A DNA stretch of 64,000 nucleotides from Candidatus Finniella inopinata (GCA_943322985.2 CALPGA020000005.1:1-64000); one strand, 5' to 3'. Shown: positions 18,607-26,743, counted from the stretch's first letter. Made by a program: numbers and translations. Notes: a model not told the origin generated them from the letters alone.

Positions 18607-19494
18607 TCAAGAAATTTGAGACTTTTTATTTGTTCTTAATGCTTGCAGAAAAGGTGGCAATAAAAACGCTGCTTGGTGAATTTTCGGTGTCCAGTAGTGA
18701 AGCTGGTTTTGCACAGTAGTTGCACGTCTTTTAATTTCATCAAAGCTGTTTGTTTGTGCATTAGTAGCAAACCCAAAAACCATTGGTCCCCCTACATAGG
18801 TGGGAATTGTTGCTTGATAAAAATCAACAGCTTCAAAAAATGTTGATAACATGTTTTGCATATTATAAATGCCAGTTGGCTGCATGAAAGGCACACCACT
18901 TTGTGTAACTAAAATTCCATCTTTTTCTAAATGATTTTTGCAATTTTGGTAAAATTCTTCTGTGAATAAATGCTCACCGGGACCAGTTGGGTCTGTAGAG
19001 TCTGTTAAAATCACATCAAAACGATCATTTGTTTTCTTAAGAAAAGCAGCCGCATCATCAATGATTAACGTTACGCGTGGGTCATTGAATGCACCTTGTG
19101 AATGGTTGGGGAAATATTTTTTACTCATTTCCACTACAATTTCATCAATTTCCACCATAACTACTTTTTCAACGTTGGGGTGGCGTAACACTTCTCGAAT
19201 AATGCCGCCATCACCGCCGCCAATTACCAAAACGCTTTTTGGATTAGGATGCGCCATTAACGGCACATGAGTCATCATTTCATGATAAATAAATTCATCT
19301 TTTTCAGTGGTTTGAATATTGCCATCTAGCATCATAACGTTCCCAAACCAATCATTTTTGAAAATTACTAAATGCTGATAGGCAGTTTGTATATCGCAAA
19401 GTGTGTGTTCAGTATTGAAGCGCTGTTGCCAACTTGGATGGAGAGTTTCCTCTATCCATTGATGTTTTGAAGCAATTTTTTGCACTTGTGTCAT
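18607..19494 (-). CDS. speE: Spermidine synthase
   Basis: Transfers aminopropyl from decarboxylated S-adenosylmethionine to putrescine. It has 295 residues. The N-terminal beta domain (WIEETLHPSWQQRF, NVMMLDGNIQTTEKDEFIYHEM) is followed by the Rossmann methyltransferase-like fold with VIGGGDGGIIREVLRH and the catalytic-loop sequence TDSTDPTGPGE. The start overlaps the speD stop by 4 bp, giving translational coupling. tRNA-Glu lies directly downstream. No ornithine or arginine decarboxylase is in the window; putrescine may come from the Pot transporter encoded at 46.9-51 kb. Confidence 0.95.
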   Translation of the reverse strand: MTQVQKIASKHQWIEETLHPSWQQRFNTEHTLCDIQTAYQHLVIFKNDWFGNVMMLDGNIQTTEKDEFIYHEMMTHVPLMAHPNPKSVLVIGGGDGGIIREVLRHPNVEKVVMVEIDEIVVEMSKKYFPNHSQGAFNDPRVTLIIDDAAAFLKKTNDRFDVILTDSTDPTGPGEHLFTEEFYQNCKNHLEKDGILVTQSGVPFMQPTGIYNMQNMLSTFFEAVDFYQATIPTYVGGPMVFGFATNAQTNSFDEIKRRATTVQNQLHYWTPKIHQAAFLLPPFLQALRTNKKSQIS

Positions 19495-19952
19495 ATAATG
19501 CTTGCTCCCCGGAGCTGTTCATTAATATAAACATGCTGAGGCCTAAAATAATGTTTTAGTACAGGCAATACACGGTGTGGCTTTGCTTTGCCGCACATAA
19601 ATACATCAAATGCTGCATAACCACGCTCTGGCCACGAATGCACGCTAATATGGGACTCAGCAAGCACTGCAACACCAGAAATGCCGCCATTAGGTTCAAA
19701 ATGATGCAAATGAATATGTAATAACGTTGCGTCCGCTTCCTGTACGGCTGTACGTAAAGCTTCTTCTGTAAGGGCTAAATTATCTAGATTTTCAGCTTCA
19801 CATAAATCGATAATTAAATGTGTTCCAGCATAGTGAATTCCTTCTTTTTTAATAAAAAAATCCTTTGGTTCTGAATGTTGTTGGTTTGCTGGGGTAAGGG
19901 GAAGCATCTCATTTAGTGCTGTGTTATATGATGAAAAGATTTGTGGTTTCAA
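19491..19952 (-). CDS. speD: S-adenosylmethionine decarboxylase proenzyme
   Basis: Pyruvoyl-dependent enzyme that makes the aminopropyl donor for speE. It has 153 residues, the short prokaryotic class. The self-cleavage site is in AESHISVHSWPERGYAAFD; the Ser of HIS becomes the pyruvoyl group. CGKAKPHRVL is also conserved. The best start is a TTG at 19952 preceded by AAGAG at about 8 bases; the next in-frame ATG would remove about 14 residues before the conserved core. The N-terminus is about 30 residues longer than minimal SpeD. Confidence 0.94.
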   Translation of the reverse strand: MKPQIFSSYNTALNEMLPLTPANQQHSEPKDFFIKKEGIHYAGTHLIIDLCEAENLDNLALTEEALRTAVQEADATLLHIHLHHFEPNGGISGVAVLAESHISVHSWPERGYAAFDVFMCGKAKPHRVLPVLKHYFRPQHVYINEQLRGASII

Positions 19953-19982
19953 TTATCAATCTCTTTTGGAAAACCATTACGC

Positions 19983-20011
19983 ATTTTACACAGCGAGAAA
20001 ATTTAACGCAA
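19983..20011 (-). promoter_or_regulatory. Candidate sigma-70-type promoter for speDE
   Basis: On the minus strand TTGCGT (20006-20011) and TAAAAT (19983-19988) are separated by 17 bp. The -10 box matches five of six consensus bases and lies about 30 bp before the speD start. The -35 match is weak. Found by eye only. Confidence 0.35.
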
Positions 20012-20031
20012 CTTTGTCTAAAATTGTGTAT

Positions 20032-20709
20032 TTATGCTTTGGGTAAGTGATTTTTTGCTTCTTCATAAGAACTATGGACAAGCGGCACAACTATTTGTCC
20101 TGTGCAAGAAATAATTCCCCATTTACCTCCAACAATGTCACCATGAGCATCCCACGCAAATCCATGAGCAACAGAAAATTTTGTAGAAGGCGGATAGCTT
20201 AACCAGCAACCATTGCAGACATTGGCAAATCCTGCATCATTAAACGGACTAGCAAAGTCATACAGTGGTTCAATTACAACTTTTCCTTGTTTGTTGATAA
20301 ATCCAAATTTGTTGTTATTCAAAATACGTGACAATCCTTTCTTAAAATAATCAGGGCCGTTATCAAAAAAGAAAGATTCAAATAATTTTTTTCCCGCGCG
20401 ATCAATCCACCACATTTTACTATTTTTCTTAACTACAATCATTGTGGGCAAACAATATATATTTTCTCTGCTTGAATAAGGAGCATCAACAAAAAGAGCC
20501 TGATGAAAATCACCGCTGTAAACAATTTCATACTGTGCTGGAATAATAATTTTTCCCGCTGCATTTTTTAGACCGTAGTATTCTGTTTGTTCGTCTTGGT
20601 AAGCATAAAGCGCTTGTGTTTCATGGTTCTGATTTTCATGAGTGCAAGAAATCAAAAAAAGCCCGAGAAGGTGAATTTTGAAGAATTTAAGCTTGGATAA
20701 TAATTTCAC
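20032..20709 (-). CDS. WG-repeat lipoprotein
   Basis: A 225-residue protein with a lipoprotein signal peptide; the lipobox LISC places the lipidated Cys at residue 22. The mature part carries several WG-type beta repeats: EYYGLKNAAGKIIIPAQYE, KMWWIDRAGKKLFE, KFGFINKQGKVVIEPLYD and KWGIISCTGQIVVPLVH. WG repeats are beta-hairpin modules of unclear function, common in surface or secreted proteins. It is monocistronic, divergent from mrp. Location is outer membrane or periplasmic by inference. I cannot assign a partner. Confidence 0.8.
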   Translation of the reverse strand: MKLLSKLKFFKIHLLGLFLISCTHENQNHETQALYAYQDEQTEYYGLKNAAGKIIIPAQYEIVYSGDFHQALFVDAPYSSRENIYCLPTMIVVKKNSKMWWIDRAGKKLFESFFFDNGPDYFKKGLSRILNNNKFGFINKQGKVVIEPLYDFASPFNDAGFANVCNGCWLSYPPSTKFSVAHGFAWDAHGDIVGGKWGIISCTGQIVVPLVHSSYEEAKNHLPKA

Positions 20710-20825
20710 GATAGTTTCGTTCCTATTTTAAAAATGATAGCAGAATTAATTTCAAAAATTCATTTTATTGAGGTTGCCTCACCATAAGTGTTAAGCTGGC
20801 GATATTTTAAAAATCTGGACTTTTT

Positions 20826-21866
20826 GTGGAAGCAGCTATTCGTCAGTCATTACGTGATCTTGTGCTACCCGGCACAACGCTTTTAGCGCTTGATTTACTT
20901 GAATATGTTCAGGTTGATGAAACCAAAGCATTTTTAGTTTTCAGGCTGCCTGATAGCTTTGCAACAGTTGATAAAGCTTGGGAAAACACAATTCAACAAG
21001 CTTGTGAACAGGTTTGCACGTTGCCTGTTATGATTACCTTTAATCGCCATAAAGCGGACCAACCCAAGGTCACATCGGGCATTACTGGAGTGCGCCATGT
21101 GATTGCGGTTGCCTCAGGCAAGGGTGGGGTAGGTAAGTCATCTATCTGTTTGAACTTAGCTTTGGCTTTGCAAGACTTTGGTCTAAATGTTGGTGTGCTT
21201 GATGCCGATATTTACGGTCCATCTTTGCCTACCATGACTGGCGTGTTTGAAAAACCGGAAGCTACGCAGCAGAAAAAAATTATTCCCCATCACAAGTTTG
21301 GCTTAAAGCTTATGTCCATGGGATTCATGGTACCAAAAGATGCCGCAGTTATCTGGCGTGGATTAATGGTGCAAAGCGCTATTGGGCAAATGCTTATGGA
21401 TGTATTGTGGGACCATGACGGCACTCCGTTAGATGTATTGCTTATCGACCTTCCCCCAGGCACAGGTGACGCACAGCTAACCATTGCGCAAAAGTCGAAT
21501 CTTTTTGGGGCAGTAATTGTTGCGACATCACAAGAGTTAGCGCTTATTGATGCACGTCGAGCCATTAAAATGTTTGAAAAAGTGAATATTCCTATTTTAG
21601 GAATGGTCGAAAATATGAGCCATTTTCAGTGTCCAGGTTGCGGACTTGATTCGCATATTTTCCCTAAAAATGGTGCAAGCGCTGAAAGTACTAAACAAAA
21701 TCTGCCATTGCTAGGGCAGCTGCCTATTGATATTGCTTTCCGGGAATCAGCTGATAGTGGAGAACCATTTTTTATAAAATATCCATCTCATCCCGTTGCA
21801 AAAATTTTCACCAAAATATCAACGCAATTGCACGAAAAATTATTAAAAGGAACAGCCCATGGCTAA
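20826..21866 (+). CDS. mrp: Iron-sulfur cluster carrier protein Mrp/ApbC
   Basis: P-loop ATPase that carries and hands over Fe-S clusters. It has 346 residues. The N-terminal MIP18/DUF59-like domain (about 1-80) is followed by the NTPase domain with deviant Walker A SGKGGVGKSS, DADIYGPSLPTM, the switch IDLPPGTGDAQL and the cluster-binding CxxC in FQCPGCG. It starts with GTG at 20826. prmA overlaps its 3' end by 8 bp, so the two are translationally coupled. Upstream, 116 bp separate it from the divergent WG lipoprotein gene. Confidence 0.94.
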   Translation: MEAAIRQSLRDLVLPGTTLLALDLLEYVQVDETKAFLVFRLPDSFATVDKAWENTIQQACEQVCTLPVMITFNRHKADQPKVTSGITGVRHVIAVASGKGGVGKSSICLNLALALQDFGLNVGVLDADIYGPSLPTMTGVFEKPEATQQKKIIPHHKFGLKLMSMGFMVPKDAAVIWRGLMVQSAIGQMLMDVLWDHDGTPLDVLLIDLPPGTGDAQLTIAQKSNLFGAVIVATSQELALIDARRAIKMFEKVNIPILGMVENMSHFQCPGCGLDSHIFPKNGASAESTKQNLPLLGQLPIDIAFRESADSGEPFFIKYPSHPVAKIFTKISTQLHEKLLKGTAHG

Positions 21867-22761
21867 ATATTTAGTGCGGTGCGTGGTGCCGTACAGCATA
21901 GTGGAAAACTTTCAAAAAGCTTTGGAAAATGTAGCCGAAAGCATCATGGTTTTTGAAGATGTTGACGCTCTCCCATCAGATGAAATCGATGAAAATGGAT
22001 TCCCCATAGCCAGTTTGTTTCAGGTTGATATGTTATGCGAAGATGTTGATGCCCTAAAATGCAAGGCTCATGCGGAATCTGTTGCTTCCTTGCTTGGTCT
22101 TGAAATGACAGCTTCTGTGGAAGAAGTGGAAAATACAAATTGGTTGTTGGCCTGTCATCAGGGGCAACCAGAGGTGCACATTCACCCCTTTGTCATTCAT
22201 AGTTCTGAAAGTTCAATTGTTGTAAATGCTGGAAAAATTCCTTTAAAAATTAATGCAGCAACGGCCTTTGGAAGCGGGGAGCATCCTACAACCCAAGGGT
22301 GCTTAAAGCTATTTGTAAAGCTAGCTAAAAAACATGCATTTCACAACGTTTTAGACATGGGCTGTGGTAGTGGCGTGCTAAGTATTGCTGCTAAAAAGCT
22401 GCAGCCAACCATAAGCGTAATGGCCGTTGATATTGAAGAAGAAGCGGTCAGGCGAACGCGTCTGAATACAAAGCTAAACAAGTGTGAGCGTGATTACAAA
22501 GTTATTTGTTCAGTTGGATTTCAAGCCCCTGAAACGCACCAGCAATATGACTTATGTTTTGCAAATATTTTAGCCAAACCCCTTATGCGTTTAGCGCCAG
22601 ACATGCAACGCTACATAAAGGTAAATGGGTATATTGTTGTTTCTGGTTTGCTTGATAAACAAGCGCGGATGGTAATGGGTGCTTATATGACTTGCGGCTT
22701 TGTGGTTGATTCAAAAATAAGCATTTCAGGATGGCAAAGTATTGTTTTTAGAAAGATTTAA
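21859..22761 (+). CDS. prmA: Ribosomal protein L11 methyltransferase
   Basis: AdoMet-dependent trimethylation of ribosomal protein L11. It has 300 residues. The N-terminal substrate-recognition domain is followed by AFGSGEHPTTQGCL, the AdoMet site LDMGCGSGVLSIAAKKL and ANILAKPL, the family's catalytic-loop motif. The end, ISGWQSIVFRKI, is intact. The last 180 bases are the parent of two broken repeats further right (25202-25368 and 25947-25998), so this gene is the intact copy at the head of an accessory pocket. Confidence 0.94.
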   Translation: MAKYLVRCVVPYSIVENFQKALENVAESIMVFEDVDALPSDEIDENGFPIASLFQVDMLCEDVDALKCKAHAESVASLLGLEMTASVEEVENTNWLLACHQGQPEVHIHPFVIHSSESSIVVNAGKIPLKINAATAFGSGEHPTTQGCLKLFVKLAKKHAFHNVLDMGCGSGVLSIAAKKLQPTISVMAVDIEEEAVRRTRLNTKLNKCERDYKVICSVGFQAPETHQQYDLCFANILAKPLMRLAPDMQRYIKVNGYIVVSGLLDKQARMVMGAYMTCGFVVDSKISISGWQSIVFRKI

Positions 22762-22863
22762 TGAAATCTTCAGAAGGATTTTAAAATTTCTTTGTTGAAA
22801 GCTGTATTGTTGATGACCTTTTGGCTAAAATCAGATTTTTGTGATTTTATAGGTTAATCCGTA

Positions 22864-22891
22864 AAACTACCGGGTATGCCCCGTTAAGTTT
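22864..22891 (+). other. Imperfect hairpin downstream of prmA
   Basis: The arms AAACTACCGGG and CCCGTTAAGTTT pair with one mismatch and one bulge around a short loop, about 100 bp past the prmA stop. No T-run follows, so it is not a standard intrinsic terminator. A second small dyad (AGCATC/GATGCT, around 22927-22950) lies before the corC-like gene's 3' end. The rest of 22762-22971 shows nothing I can identify. Confidence 0.3.
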
Positions 22892-22971
22892 CATAAATAG
22901 CCAAAGATATTAAGGAGAAATTTCTTAGCATCCTTTTTGGAGGAGATGCTGCACCAATATTTACTTTAATT

Positions 22972-24279
22972 TTATTTTTTTTGAATAAGCACTTTATCAA
23001 TTCTAGTGCGATCCATATCCATGATTTCAAATTTAAAATTATCCCAATGTACTAGCTCTCCGGCTTTTGGGATATGCTTGAAATGAATTAATAGGAACCC
23101 AGCTAGCGTATTAAAGTCATTTTCTTCAAATTCGCTGATAATTTTGATTTGAAGCAAGTCTTCTATGTCATCAATAGGGGTTAACCCCTCACAGAGCCAT
23201 GAACCATCTTCTCTGGGAATAATATTATCTGAATGCTTTTCTTGATGATATTCTGGAACACTACCTACAAGTGTTTCAAAAATATCAACTAAAGTAACAA
23301 TTCCCTGCATAGCACCATATTCATCAACGACAATAGCAATATGTGCTTTGTATTTTACAAATTGATCAATTAAGTCTGGCCCCAGGCTATCCTCAATGAC
23401 ACAAGGAGCTTCCTTTATTAATGCTCTTAAATCAAAAGGGTGATTTTGCATTTGCTGAGTTAATATGTCTTTTGTATCCACAATGCCCTTAAAATTATCC
23501 AAATCGCCTTCAATAACTGGGTAATATCGGTGGGGATTAGAGGAAATTTTAATCTTGTTCTCTTCAATGCTATCTTCTAAATCAAGAAAAATAAGCTTAA
23601 TGCGCGGCGTCATCATAATGCTGGCTTCTCTGTCACCAAACTGTAAAACTTTTTGAAAAACTTTATGTTCAAATGCGTCAATAGCACCTTCTTCAAGACC
23701 TTGCTTAATCACGCTATGGATTTCTTCTTCAGTAACAACAGATTCTTTGATCTCTTTTTGGCCAAGTAAGCTAAGAATATTTTTTGTAGAAACGTCTAAG
23801 GCGACAACAAAAGGATAGGTTAATTTGGAAAGAAAGCGCACGCTTTTTGCAAACATACTAGCTATTTTTTCTGGTTTCGAAAGAGCAATTCTTTTTGGAA
23901 TAAGCTCGCCTATCACAAGAGAAACATACGTCACAGTTAAGACCACAAAACTAAAAGCTATCAGATTTCCATGTCCATGAATCAAAGAAAAATTATTAAG
24001 CCAGGTCCCTAACGGTTCAGCAAATTTCTGGCCACTAAAAGTGCCTGATATAATCCCAATAATGGTGATGCCTATTTGAATAGTGGATAAGAACTCGCCT
24101 GGGTTATTCATAAGCTGCAATGCAACTCTAGCTCCTTGACTTTTTTTAGCTAAGTTGCCCATTCTATTTTTATTTGAAGAAATAAGGGCAATTTCTGTCA
24201 TTGCCAAAATACCGTTTACTATAAGCAGGGAAAGAATTATTACCAGGTCGACTATATGATTTTTCACTTTTTCTTCCAT
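22972..24279 (-). CDS. CorC/HlyC-type membrane protein (CNNM domain, CBS pair)
   Basis: A 435-residue inner-membrane protein of the family often called hemolysin C or CorC; the best-studied relatives are magnesium/cobalt exporters. The N-terminal CNNM (DUF21) domain has about four membrane segments (residues 10-35, 55-80, 95-125, 135-160) and the motif ALISSNKNRM. A CBS pair follows at about 205-335 (MMTPRIKLIFLD, GAMQGIVTLVDIFETLVG). A CorC_HlyC C-terminal domain follows at about 350-435. It sits between intact prmA and an ExoD-like gene, flanked by broken prmA 3' ends. Confidence 0.88.
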   Translation of the reverse strand: MEEKVKNHIVDLVIILSLLIVNGILAMTEIALISSNKNRMGNLAKKSQGARVALQLMNNPGEFLSTIQIGITIIGIISGTFSGQKFAEPLGTWLNNFSLIHGHGNLIAFSFVVLTVTYVSLVIGELIPKRIALSKPEKIASMFAKSVRFLSKLTYPFVVALDVSTKNILSLLGQKEIKESVVTEEEIHSVIKQGLEEGAIDAFEHKVFQKVLQFGDREASIMMTPRIKLIFLDLEDSIEENKIKISSNPHRYYPVIEGDLDNFKGIVDTKDILTQQMQNHPFDLRALIKEAPCVIEDSLGPDLIDQFVKYKAHIAIVVDEYGAMQGIVTLVDIFETLVGSVPEYHQEKHSDNIIPREDGSWLCEGLTPIDDIEDLLQIKIISEFEENDFNTLAGFLLIHFKHIPKAGELVHWDNFKFEIMDMDRTRIDKVLIQKK

Positions 24280-24557
24280 AATTTTTTATAACAAAAAGTA
24301 GATTTTTACGCTCGATGTTACCTCCGAGGCTCCCTTTAAATTCTCACATACTATTTTTATCCTGTCGATGACACGATAAATGCCAAAAAATCGTAATGCA
24401 ATCAAAAACCTCAGGTCACATTGTTAGTCAGGTCAGGTAACGTATTCTCAGAATGCTAATTTTGTCTGATGGATTTTATAAAAACATACACTTTTAACCA
24501 CTATTTAAGACATAAACCACATAGTTAATATGCGCGCTCTGTTTAATAAGACATTAG
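24280..24557. other. Divergent intergenic region, corC-like / exoD-like
   Basis: 278 bp between divergent starts. On the corC side a small dyad (CTCG...CGAG, 24312-24329 region) encloses a GGAGGTAAC sequence that lies too far (about 45 bases) from the ATG to be its ribosome site. A short direct repeat (CAGGT-CAGGT) is near 24430. I could not match it to a known riboswitch and see no clear promoter. Confidence 0.3.
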
Positions 24558-25196
24558 ATGGTTTTTGAGAATGATTACAAAAAAGAAAACTTTTTCCAAA
24601 TCCTTTTGGTTTTTTTGAAAAATACCCAAAGTGATACTTTTACTCTATATGAATTAATTGCAGCGCTAAAAGAAAGATCTTTTGGGATTTTATTATTAAT
24701 AATGGCAATTCCTAATGCATGTTTGGTTGCGTCTATACCTATGGTTTCTTTTGTGTTTGGGTTTGTCATTATTCTTGTTAGTGTTCAAATTACATTCCAA
24801 TACCATAAAATAAGCCTTCCAAATGTAATTGGAGCCAAAACATTTAGTAAAAAACAGCTTGAATATATTTTGAATAAATATGCTGCACATTTAATTAAAA
24901 TTGAAAAATATCTGAAAATGCGATGGGTTTTTTTAACATCCACTATAGGACAAATAATTTTAGGAATTGTTTGTTTAATGCATGGCATCTTGATTGTTTT
25001 ACCAATCCCGCTGGGAAATTTTTTACCAGGAATAGCCTTAGTATTTCTTGCTTTGGGGGTAATTGAAAAAGACGGTCTTTTTATCGTTATTGGCTACTTT
25101 TTAAGCATAGGCATTTTTTTATTTTTTTTAAAGACCTCCATTTTTATATACTATGCAATAGAATATTTTTACGACCTTTTTTGTAATTTTATGTAG
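24558..25196 (+). CDS. ExoD-like membrane protein
   Basis: A 212-residue inner-membrane protein of the ExoD (exopolysaccharide synthesis D) family. The pattern TLYELIAALKERSFGILLLIMAIPNAC followed by a hydrophobic segment, a polar middle with FQYHKISLP, and a C-terminal block with ILIVLPIPLGNFLPGIALVFLALGVIEKDG is the family signature. About five membrane segments are visible. ExoD is tied genetically to exopolysaccharide and alkaline tolerance in rhizobia; its biochemistry is unknown. The composition is very AT-rich. A broken copy of the prmA end begins 5 bp after the stop. Confidence 0.85.
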   Translation: MVFENDYKKENFFQILLVFLKNTQSDTFTLYELIAALKERSFGILLLIMAIPNACLVASIPMVSFVFGFVIILVSVQITFQYHKISLPNVIGAKTFSKKQLEYILNKYAAHLIKIEKYLKMRWVFLTSTIGQIILGIVCLMHGILIVLPIPLGNFLPGIALVFLALGVIEKDGLFIVIGYFLSIGIFLFFLKTSIFIYYAIEYFYDLFCNFM

Positions 25197-25201
25197 ATTA
25201 A

Positions 25202-25368
25202 GTTTATGCGCATGCAATGCCCTACACAAAGGTAAATGGATGTATTATTGTTTTTGGTTTGCTTTATGAGCAAGCGCAGATGGCAATAGCTGCTTATATG
25301 GTTTGCGGCTTTGTGGTTGGTTCAAAAAAGGTATTTCAGGCTGGCAGAGCGCTGTTTTAAAGAAGCTT
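25202..25368 (+). pseudogene. Broken copy of the prmA 3' end (second copy)
   Basis: Aligned by eye, this matches prmA from about 22583 to 22760. Shared runs include AAAGGTAAATGG, GGTTTGCTT, GCTTATATG and TTGCGGCTTTGTGGTTG. Translation in pieces gives AMPYTKVNGCIIVFGLLYEQ and AAYMVCGFVVGSK, then after a frameshift GISGWQSAVLKKL, all recognisably the PrmA C-terminus. At least two indels break the frame. Many differences are codon-style substitutions, so it looks like the end of a diverged prmA rather than a recent duplicate. The following 225 bp up to the next gene are AT-rich with nothing recognised. Confidence 0.85.
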
Positions 25369-25593
25369 TTGCAAAACTGCTGGATGGTCCCAAGGAAATA
25401 GTCCTTTGACTATAGTAATTAGCAATATTGTCTATCTAGGATTGTTAATCTGACAATTCTCTATGTTGGAAAAAAACATCAAAAATACCACAAAACAATA
25501 TTAAAATTTAATAAAATAAAAATATTTGATTTTTTATTTCTTATTTGGTTATGTGATATTTCAATTTACTTTTACCAATCAAATAGGAATTTT

Positions 25594-25920
25594 ATGATAA
25601 ATTTAAATAATTTTTTAACTAAGTGCTCTGTAGCGTTGCTGCTTACTTGTATGCAAACTAGCAGTCTTTTAGCAATGGATTCAGATTCTTCAGGTAGCGA
25701 TAAAGAGAATGAATCTAGAAAACGCAACCGCACAGAGGTGATTGACCTTACTGGTGGCACAATTGAAATGACGGTTGGTGATCAGACAAAGTCTTTTTAC
25801 AACTCGGACGATGCTCATTATTGGTTTCGTGCAATGGTAGGATACCAAAAAGCAGCGCGCCTAATAGCTGAAGCTAATAGGAGAATTTTAAAAAAGAATG
25901 AAGAAAAGAAGGGTTCTTAG
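25594..25920 (+). CDS. Small exported protein with a SUMO-interaction-like motif
   Basis: A 108-residue protein that I do not recognise as a family. Signal peptide at residues 1-27 (cleavage after SLLA). Then comes an acidic Ser-rich run (29-40), a basic cluster RKRNR (42-46) and VIDLT (49-53), the core of eukaryotic SUMO-interaction motifs. A short beta/helical C-terminus ends in Lys/Glu-rich sequence. AGGA lies 5 bases before the ATG. It sits between two broken copies of the prmA 3' end, so it is accessory. Function as a host-directed effector is inference from a short motif. Confidence 0.6.
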   Translation: MINLNNFLTKCSVALLLTCMQTSSLLAMDSDSSGSDKENESRKRNRTEVIDLTGGTIEMTVGDQTKSFYNSDDAHYWFRAMVGYQKAARLIAEANRRILKKNEEKKGS

Positions 25921-25946
25921 GATTCTGTCGTTGAAAGAGCAGGATA

Positions 25947-25998
25947 GATTCAAAAATTAAGTATAGCTGGCTGGCAAAGCATTTTTTTAGAAAGCTTT
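25947..25998 (+). pseudogene. Third copy of the prmA 3' terminus
   Basis: These 52 bases align with prmA 22708-22759 at about 44 of 53 columns by hand count. They translate as KLSIAGWQSIFLESF beside PrmA KISISGWQSIVFRKI. The conservation is at the protein level, so it derives from a diverged prmA end. The fragment stops abruptly at the 3' end of the RHH gene, whose stop codon lies inside it. Confidence 0.75.
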
Positions 25999-26211
25999 GT
26001 TAGTCAGCTTTCCCATTACACTCTCCAAACAAAACACCCGCAACTGACTGGCCAGGTTCTGTCGTGTTTGCTGCTGTTTTTCTAAAGATATAATGAGCTG
26101 ACTTAAAGACATATTTTGTGATGCGCAAAAGGCATCAATAACTTCCCAGAACTGGGGCTCTAAACGTACGCTGGTAGCGTGCCCTTGCACAACTACCGAG
26201 CGCTTAATCAT
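25987..26211 (-). CDS. Ribbon-helix-helix protein (RHH_4 type)
   Basis: A 74-residue protein with a predicted ribbon-helix-helix: the strand IKRSVVVQGHATSVRLE, then the helices FWEVIDAFCASQN and SLSQLIISLEK. It ends in a conserved NLASQLRVFCLE. This small family is widespread in alphaproteobacteria and is assumed to bind DNA. Its last codons (KAF and the stop) fall inside the third prmA remnant, so the natural C-terminus has probably been replaced. It lies 3 bp downstream of secB and is likely cotranscribed. Confidence 0.8.
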   Translation of the reverse strand: MIKRSVVVQGHATSVRLEPQFWEVIDAFCASQNMSLSQLIISLEKQQQTRQNLASQLRVFCLESVMGKLTNKAF

Positions 26212-26214
26212 TAC

Positions 26215-26667
26215 TTACGCGTTTCCGACAACGCCAACATTAGCCTGTTGGTTGTGGTAAAGCGCTGCAAAATCTACTGGTTGTAAGAAAAGTGGAGGGA
26301 ATCCCGCATTACTTGTAACATCAGAAAGAATTTGGCGCGCATAAGGAAATAGCAATGTTGGTGTTTGAATCATCAACAATCCTGCTAGCATTTCATCGGG
26401 CACATTCTCAATTTGGCATAGCCCTACGTATTGAAGCTCAATCAAGAACAATGGTTTGTCTTCTTGCTTTGCTTCCACATTAATCATCAACATAACTTCA
26501 TAAGTTTCGTCGTCAATTTTTTTGCCATTAGCATTGATATTAATGTTTATTTCAGGTTGTTCACTAATGTTAGTGCCAAAACCAATTTGATTCTCAAAAG
26601 ATAAATCACGAATTCCTTGAGCAACAATGCTAAAAGTTGGTTCTAATTGAGTGTGCGTTTCTGTCAT
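26215..26667 (-). CDS. secB: Protein-export chaperone SecB
   Basis: Holds preproteins unfolded and delivers them to SecA. It has 150 residues, normal length. Typical sequences are VAQGIRDLSFENQ, EVMLMINVEAKQEDKPLFLIELQYVGLCQI and LLFPYARQILSDVTSNAGFPPLFLQPVDF. The RHH gene follows 3 bp later. Presence of SecB fits with the number of Sec-exported proteins in this window. Confidence 0.95.
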   Translation of the reverse strand: MTETHTQLEPTFSIVAQGIRDLSFENQIGFGTNISEQPEINININANGKKIDDETYEVMLMINVEAKQEDKPLFLIELQYVGLCQIENVPDEMLAGLLMIQTPTLLFPYARQILSDVTSNAGFPPLFLQPVDFAALYHNQQANVGVVGNA

Positions 26668-26743
26668 ATTAATTTTATGTTAAAAAGTGATGGTGGTAGT
26701 ATTGCTAATGTGGTTAAATTCCGCAAGGAAATTTTAATAGAAT

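Noticed and set aside
24300-24345. Possible metal riboswitch upstream of the corC-like gene
   Set aside because: The CTCG/CGAG dyad and GGAGG do not fit the yybP-ykoY or M-box patterns I know, and the stem is only four pairs.
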